Assembly: GCA_964346445.1 (NCBI GenBank)
Contig: CAYFUI010000014.1
Coordinates: forward strand, 1 to 15,466
DNA length: 15,466 nt
Direction of reading: 5' to 3'
Source: JAGOZV01 sp964346445
Lineage (GTDB): Bacteria > Patescibacteriota > Saccharimonadia > Saccharimonadales > Saccharimonadaceae
Each line of letters starts with the position of its first letter. Position 1 is the first letter of the stretch. The translations under genes and the position numbers were made by a program. Shown here in pieces: positions 12,820 through 15,466 of this stretch. The notes under the pieces are model-generated. The model ran no database searches. It was given only the letters and a program-made list of their open reading frames with translations, and was not told where the DNA came from.

Positions 12820-12958
12820 AAATTTAAGCAGCACATTAGCCTTTTCAATAAAAAAACAGACTGCTAAAACTAGAGTAGCTTATTTCAATTTTAACATAAA
12901 ACCACCTTTTAGCTAGATTAGTTTTAATTATTTTATCAATTATTCAATACCTACTTTA

Positions 12959-13813
12959 CTAAAATAGGCTAGCCTGTTCCGGTGCACGTTCAATTAGTGA
13001 AATCTCTGTACCCAATTTAACTTTCTTGCCAAAATAATCATTCAACCACAAACCATAAAGACGATCGTTATTTTCTAACACCAGGTAACGACCAACGACC
13101 CCCCGCACAAGGCCAGATATTGGTTTTTCTACAGGGAAAGGATTAATGGAATTCTCTGGTATATCGCCAAAGAAATAAGCATCCATGGCGTTAATTACCT
13201 CTTGTTTTTCATAGCCGCTAGCACTTAGCTGCTTTTTAAACATTTGCTCTTCGTGCAATAGGTCCAACTTTTTTTGCAAAATATTACTTTTAGTAGCCCT
13301 TAGGACACTTTCTTTTATGCCACTCCGCACTAAGCGGGCCTCTAGCTTACGGGCATCATTAGCATTAGGCTCTTCAGCGATAATTGCATAAAACAAGGCT
13401 CCTTGCTCAAACAAACGCTTATGACCACGCCTGCTAGCAGTAATGCCAACCTTGATCAGCCCTTCGCCAAAATACGCCAGGTAGACCAGGTGGGGTTGTT
13501 TGTTTAGCTGCGCTTGGGCTGGCGATATTTCAGTCGTATTGTAAAATGCCGGATTAAAACCCGTTTTTGCCCGACATATATAACAGTCTGTATAGCGCCC
13601 GTCTACTTGCTGGGATGTCTCACAATGATGATTCTGGCTTTTTTCTAAATCGTACCAGCCAATGCAAAATTTCTCATCGGGATTTTCTACCACTAAACTA
13701 AATGGTTGGTCTTTTTTAAAAAAATAATTTGTGTAGCTGGATCCATCTTCTAGCAACAAGTAGGCATCCTCTCCAGGCATGACAGGCCTAGAGGTTGTGG
13801 CAAGCTTAAACAT
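12959..13813 (-). CDS. DUF2797 family protein, GIY-YIG-like core with Cys cluster
   Basis: The 284-residue protein is recognised as the DUF2797 type, whose biochemical role is not known. The N-terminal half has a probable metal site: C50, C64 (after HH 62-63), C77 and C80 (CYIC). The middle block reads HLVYLAYFGEGLIKVGIT (108-125), then R133-LFEQGA (134-139) and E158 in KLEARL. This layout resembles the GIY-YIG nuclease fold, with VYL and KVG replacing GIY and YIG, an arginine, and a late glutamate. The tyrosine of YIG is replaced by lysine, so nuclease activity is doubtful. The C-terminal 70 residues (LVRGVVGRYLVLENNDRLYG) look like a beta barrel. It lies between tRNA-Cys and tRNA-Leu and may share their transcript. 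Confidence 0.75.
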   Translation of the reverse strand: MFKLATTSRPVMPGEDAYLLLEDGSSYTNYFFKKDQPFSLVVENPDEKFCIGWYDLEKSQNHHCETSQQVDGRYTDCYICRAKTGFNPAFYNTTEISPAQAQLNKQPHLVYLAYFGEGLIKVGITASRRGHKRLFEQGALFYAIIAEEPNANDARKLEARLVRSGIKESVLRATKSNILQKKLDLLHEEQMFKKQLSASGYEKQEVINAMDAYFFGDIPENSINPFPVEKPISGLVRGVVGRYLVLENNDRLYGLWLNDYFGKKVKLGTEISLIERAPEQASLF

Positions 13814-13867
13814 AAGTACTAAACCCCTTAATTTTAATTAATATAATTTTAATTCTATAATTTAATT

Positions 13868-13941
13868 TGGAGGCACGTACGGGAGTCGAACCCGTCTACA
13901 AGGTTTTGCAGACCTCTGCGTAACCGCTCCGCCAACGCGCC
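13868..13941 (-). tRNA. tRNA-Cys (anticodon GCA)
   Basis: The acceptor GGCGCGT/ACGTGCC has one G-U pair and discriminator U, the identity base for cysteine, and an encoded CCA (13868-13870). The anticodon stem GAGGT/ACCTT with loop CTGCAAA gives GCA. The T-arm has GGGTTCGACTCCC. No terminator hairpin is seen between it and the DUF2797 gene 54 bases on, so read-through is possible. Confidence 0.95.
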
Positions 13942-13971
13942 CTAAAGAATGTAGCCATGGTTACGCTATTC

Positions 13972-13980
13972 ATTGTAGCA
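13972..13980 (-). promoter_or_regulatory. Extended -10 promoter of tRNA-Cys
   Basis: The minus strand reads TGC-TACAAT, 30 bases before the tRNA 5' end. It faces away from the TGC-TATAAT of the 14025 gene, so the 83-base spacer holds two divergent extended -10 promoters. Confidence 0.5.
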
Positions 13981-14004
13981 TAAATAGTTAGGACATAGAT
14001 CTCG

Positions 14005-14013
14005 TGCTATAAT
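14005..14013 (+). promoter_or_regulatory. Extended -10 promoter of the CVPC/dsbA pair
   Basis: TGC followed by a perfect TATAAT ends 11 bases before the ATG at 14025. AAGGAAGG follows but lies only two bases from the ATG, too close for normal use, so the message is nearly leaderless. Confidence 0.55.
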
Positions 14014-14024
14014 TAAGGAAGGTT

Positions 14025-14648
14025 ATGGCCATAAAAAAGGTTCAATTTAAAAATAATATTAAATTCGCGCTAGCTGGTCTAACAGCTGTGCTAAAACAGC
14101 CAAAATATTTAATTTTAGCAGTAATTTTTGGCTTCTTGATGTCTTTAATTATTTATTTTTCAATTAATTACGGTTTTTATGGGCCACTAGTCTTAGCGCC
14201 CATGCCCCTTACTGCAAAAGTGAGTGTGGTTAACATGATAACTATCAATATGCTGGAAAGCTACTTTACAACTCTAACCGGAGCTGTCCTACTAGCCTTA
14301 GCCATACTACAAGGGATGGCACTTTCATTGTTAGCTTTTAACATTAAACAAAACCGTCAGCTAGACTCAAAAGTGGTGGCCGGTAGTGGACTAGCGGCCA
14401 TAGCAGCAATTATTGGGCTTGGTTGTGTTCCTTGCGGTACATCTCTTTTAGTGCCAATAATGACCCTGGTGTTCGCTTCTTCCGCCCCAGCTTTGCTAAG
14501 CACGGCAAACTTAATTATTTTAATTATTGCTACTATTCTTAGCCTTTACTCCGTCTATTCTATTAGCCGCATAAGTTACACAAATATTATGGTAGAGAAA
14601 GTAAGTAAAAAAGAAAATGGAGGTGAAAATGAAACGCAAGGTAAGTAA
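14025..14648 (+). CDS. Multi-pass membrane protein with CVPC motif, putative DsbA partner
   Basis: The 207-residue protein has about four transmembrane segments (roughly 27-48, 86-106, 118-152 and 156-180) and a polar tail rich in Lys, Glu and Asn. Its only two cysteines form GCVPCG (C134, C137), inside or at the edge of the third segment. That position is reminiscent of electron carriers such as CcdA/DsbD, DsbB and VKOR. None of these families can be recognised with confidence: DsbB and VKOR need two cysteine pairs, and the CcdA pattern is different. It overlaps the downstream DsbA-like gene by 20 bases and shares its promoter, which supports a redox partnership. Reoxidation or reduction of DsbA is the inference; a substrate-specific transporter is an alternative. 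Confidence 0.65.
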   Translation: MAIKKVQFKNNIKFALAGLTAVLKQPKYLILAVIFGFLMSLIIYFSINYGFYGPLVLAPMPLTAKVSVVNMITINMLESYFTTLTGAVLLALAILQGMALSLLAFNIKQNRQLDSKVVAGSGLAAIAAIIGLGCVPCGTSLLVPIMTLVFASSAPALLSTANLIILIIATILSLYSVYSISRISYTNIMVEKVSKKENGGENETQGK

Positions 14649-15345
14649 TGGTAGCGTTATAACCTGGGTAGCGATTGCGCTTGGAGGAATTTTTATAATA
14701 GGCTTATTAATATACAATGCTAACCATAAAGAGCCAAACAAGCACACCGCCGGAGAGCCCTGGAACGCACAAATGGTTCAAGGAAAAATGGATGCGCCAA
14801 ACAGAATTGTCGAATATACTGATTATTTTTGCCCCTACTGTACAAGTTTTTCTGAAGAAATTGCAACACAAAAGTTCCAAGATGAATACATAAAAAATGG
14901 AAAAGTCCGCTTAGAGGCAAGGGTTGTCGCCGTGCTTGAAAGCGAATTTAGTCCAAATGCAAAGCAAGGGGCTGGAGCCGCCTATTGTGCTGCTGACCAA
15001 GATAAATACTGGGAGTATTCTGATGATATAATTCCCCGCATCAAAGAGGATTTCTTTGACAAGGGCATTGGTACCAAAACCGCACCAGTACCTACACCAA
15101 TACCTAAACAACCTCTTAGTTACTTTATTACCAGCGCCCATGCAACAAATATGGATATAGATGAATTCACAAAATGCATGGAGGAAAAAGAGTACCTAGA
15201 AGAGGTAGATAGCGCCACCAACCAGGCCATTAAGCTTGGCATACAAGGGCTGCCACACATTGTCATTAATGACTACACATCTAATGGTTTTCAAGGTGGC
15301 TGGAAAGGTTTGCAGGCCATTCTTACAGCCGGTGGCGTTAATTAA
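14629..15345 (+). CDS. DsbA/BdbD-like membrane-anchored thiol-disulfide oxidoreductase
   Basis: The 238-residue protein has an N-terminal anchor (about 11-29) and an extracytoplasmic thioredoxin-like domain. The active site CPYC is at 68-71 in DYFCPYC, and the cis-proline loop is GLPHIVIN, with P209 next to the active site in the fold. It probably puts disulfides into secreted proteins. A Pro-rich insertion (about KTAPVPTPIPKQP) and cysteines in AAYCAAD and FTKCMEE lie in the helical domain, and the latter two may pair. The start at 14629 is preferred because GGAGGTG lies a few bases upstream; the ATG at 14617 overlaps that site. It overlaps the CVPC gene and is followed by a weak terminator. 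Confidence 0.88.
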   Translation: MKRKVSNGSVITWVAIALGGIFIIGLLIYNANHKEPNKHTAGEPWNAQMVQGKMDAPNRIVEYTDYFCPYCTSFSEEIATQKFQDEYIKNGKVRLEARVVAVLESEFSPNAKQGAGAAYCAADQDKYWEYSDDIIPRIKEDFFDKGIGTKTAPVPTPIPKQPLSYFITSAHATNMDIDEFTKCMEEKEYLEEVDSATNQAIKLGIQGLPHIVINDYTSNGFQGGWKGLQAILTAGGVN

Positions 15346-15361
15346 AGCTTAATTGGGTGTG

Positions 15362-15381
15362 AGACAAAAGGGTTGTCTTTT
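15362..15381 (+). terminator. Weak terminator after dsbA-like gene
   Basis: AGACAA-N5-TTGTCT followed by TTT, 17 bases after the stop. The stem has only six pairs, two of them G-C, so its strength is doubtful. The position is right. Confidence 0.45.
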
Positions 15382-15389
15382 ATATAAAA

Positions 15390-15466
15390 ACGCTTTGGGT
15401 GGTGAGCAGCTTTACTAATGCCTATCCGGGTGGTGGTAATTATACTAGAACTTTTAACGGGTGGCA
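15390..15466 (+). promoter_or_regulatory. Partial structured leader, T-box riboswitch-like, cut by window end
   Basis: The window ends in AACGGGTGGCA (15456-15466), which matches the first part of the T-box consensus AGGGTGGNACCGCG. Upstream is a stem-loop: GGGTGG-TGA-GCA (15397-15408), a 10-base loop GCTTTACTAA, and TGC-CTATCC (15419-15427). It could be a very short Stem I. GGGTGG occurs three times in 68 bases. If real, it would sense uncharged tRNA and control a downstream aminoacyl-tRNA synthetase or amino-acid gene. An ACT (Thr) in the loop is a possible specifier only. Confidence 0.4.

Noticed and set aside
12649..12916. Open frames on both strands over the tRNA-Leu gene (for example a protein with GAGIEPARAIRPRDFKSL)
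   Set aside because: They are the well-known false translation of a tRNA-Leu gene and its complement; the tRNA explains the sequence.
1..15466. CRISPR arrays, insertion sequences, prophage or integrase genes
   Set aside because: No regularly spaced direct repeats, transposase or integrase frames, or terminal inverted repeats were seen. The window is core-genome in character.

Overview
The window is one AT-rich bacterial scaffold segment with compact, mostly minus-strand housekeeping genes, three tRNA genes that encode their own CCA, and one 100-N scaffold gap (10815-10914). The gene set and style point to a Candidate Phyla Radiation (Patescibacteria) genome, most likely Candidatus Saccharibacteria (TM7). 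The style includes very short intergenic spaces, a 48-residue L32, a cysteine-poor LigA, a single-RRM protein, DUF2797, and a DsbA-like oxidase next to a small CxxC membrane protein. UGA is used as a stop (leuS), which argues against the lineages that read UGA as glycine. The phylum assignment is an inference from gene style; no 16S or marker phylogeny was possible.

Layout. 1-768: tRNA-Gln(CTG) with its terminator, then tsaC/sua5 (tRNA t6A synthesis) on the plus strand. 797-1315: a four-helix membrane protein of unknown function, minus strand. 1512-5332: a minus-strand translation and RNA block, read right to left as rpmF (L32), nusB, a Nudix hydrolase, rnc, rpsP (S16), khpA-like KH protein and trmD. 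rpmF-nusB-nudix-rnc look like one operon. rpsP, khpA and trmD each have their own promoter signals and are separated by terminators. 5397-7844: leuS. 7845-8205: a structured divergent intergenic region holding a tiny upstream ORF, several hairpins and promoters. 8206-8529: an RRM RNA-binding protein, plus strand. 8534-12633: ligA, a membrane protein split by the gap, htpX and lemA, all minus strand. 12732-13941: tRNA-Leu(TAA), a DUF2797 protein and tRNA-Cys(GCA), minus strand. 14025-15345: a plus-strand overlapping pair, a CVPC membrane protein and a DsbA/BdbD-like thiol oxidoreductase. 15390-15466: a structured leader that ends at the window edge in a T-box-like GGGTGGCA.

Most of the genes serve translation: tRNAs, tRNA modification (TsaC, TrmD), charging (LeuS), ribosomal proteins (L32, S16), rRNA processing (RNase III) and rRNA antitermination (NusB). 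LemA and HtpX suggest membrane protein quality control. DsbA with the CVPC protein suggests disulfide formation outside the membrane.

The least ordinary signals are regulatory. Several first genes have an extended -10 (TGnTATAAT) only 6-11 bases before the ATG, which suggests leaderless or nearly leaderless mRNAs. leuS has a leader peptide ORF with a partly sequestered Shine-Dalgarno, ending one base before its ATG. The khpA-trmD spacer is a chain of hairpins. The right edge looks like the start of a T-box riboswitch. At protein level, LigA has lost its zinc-finger cysteines.
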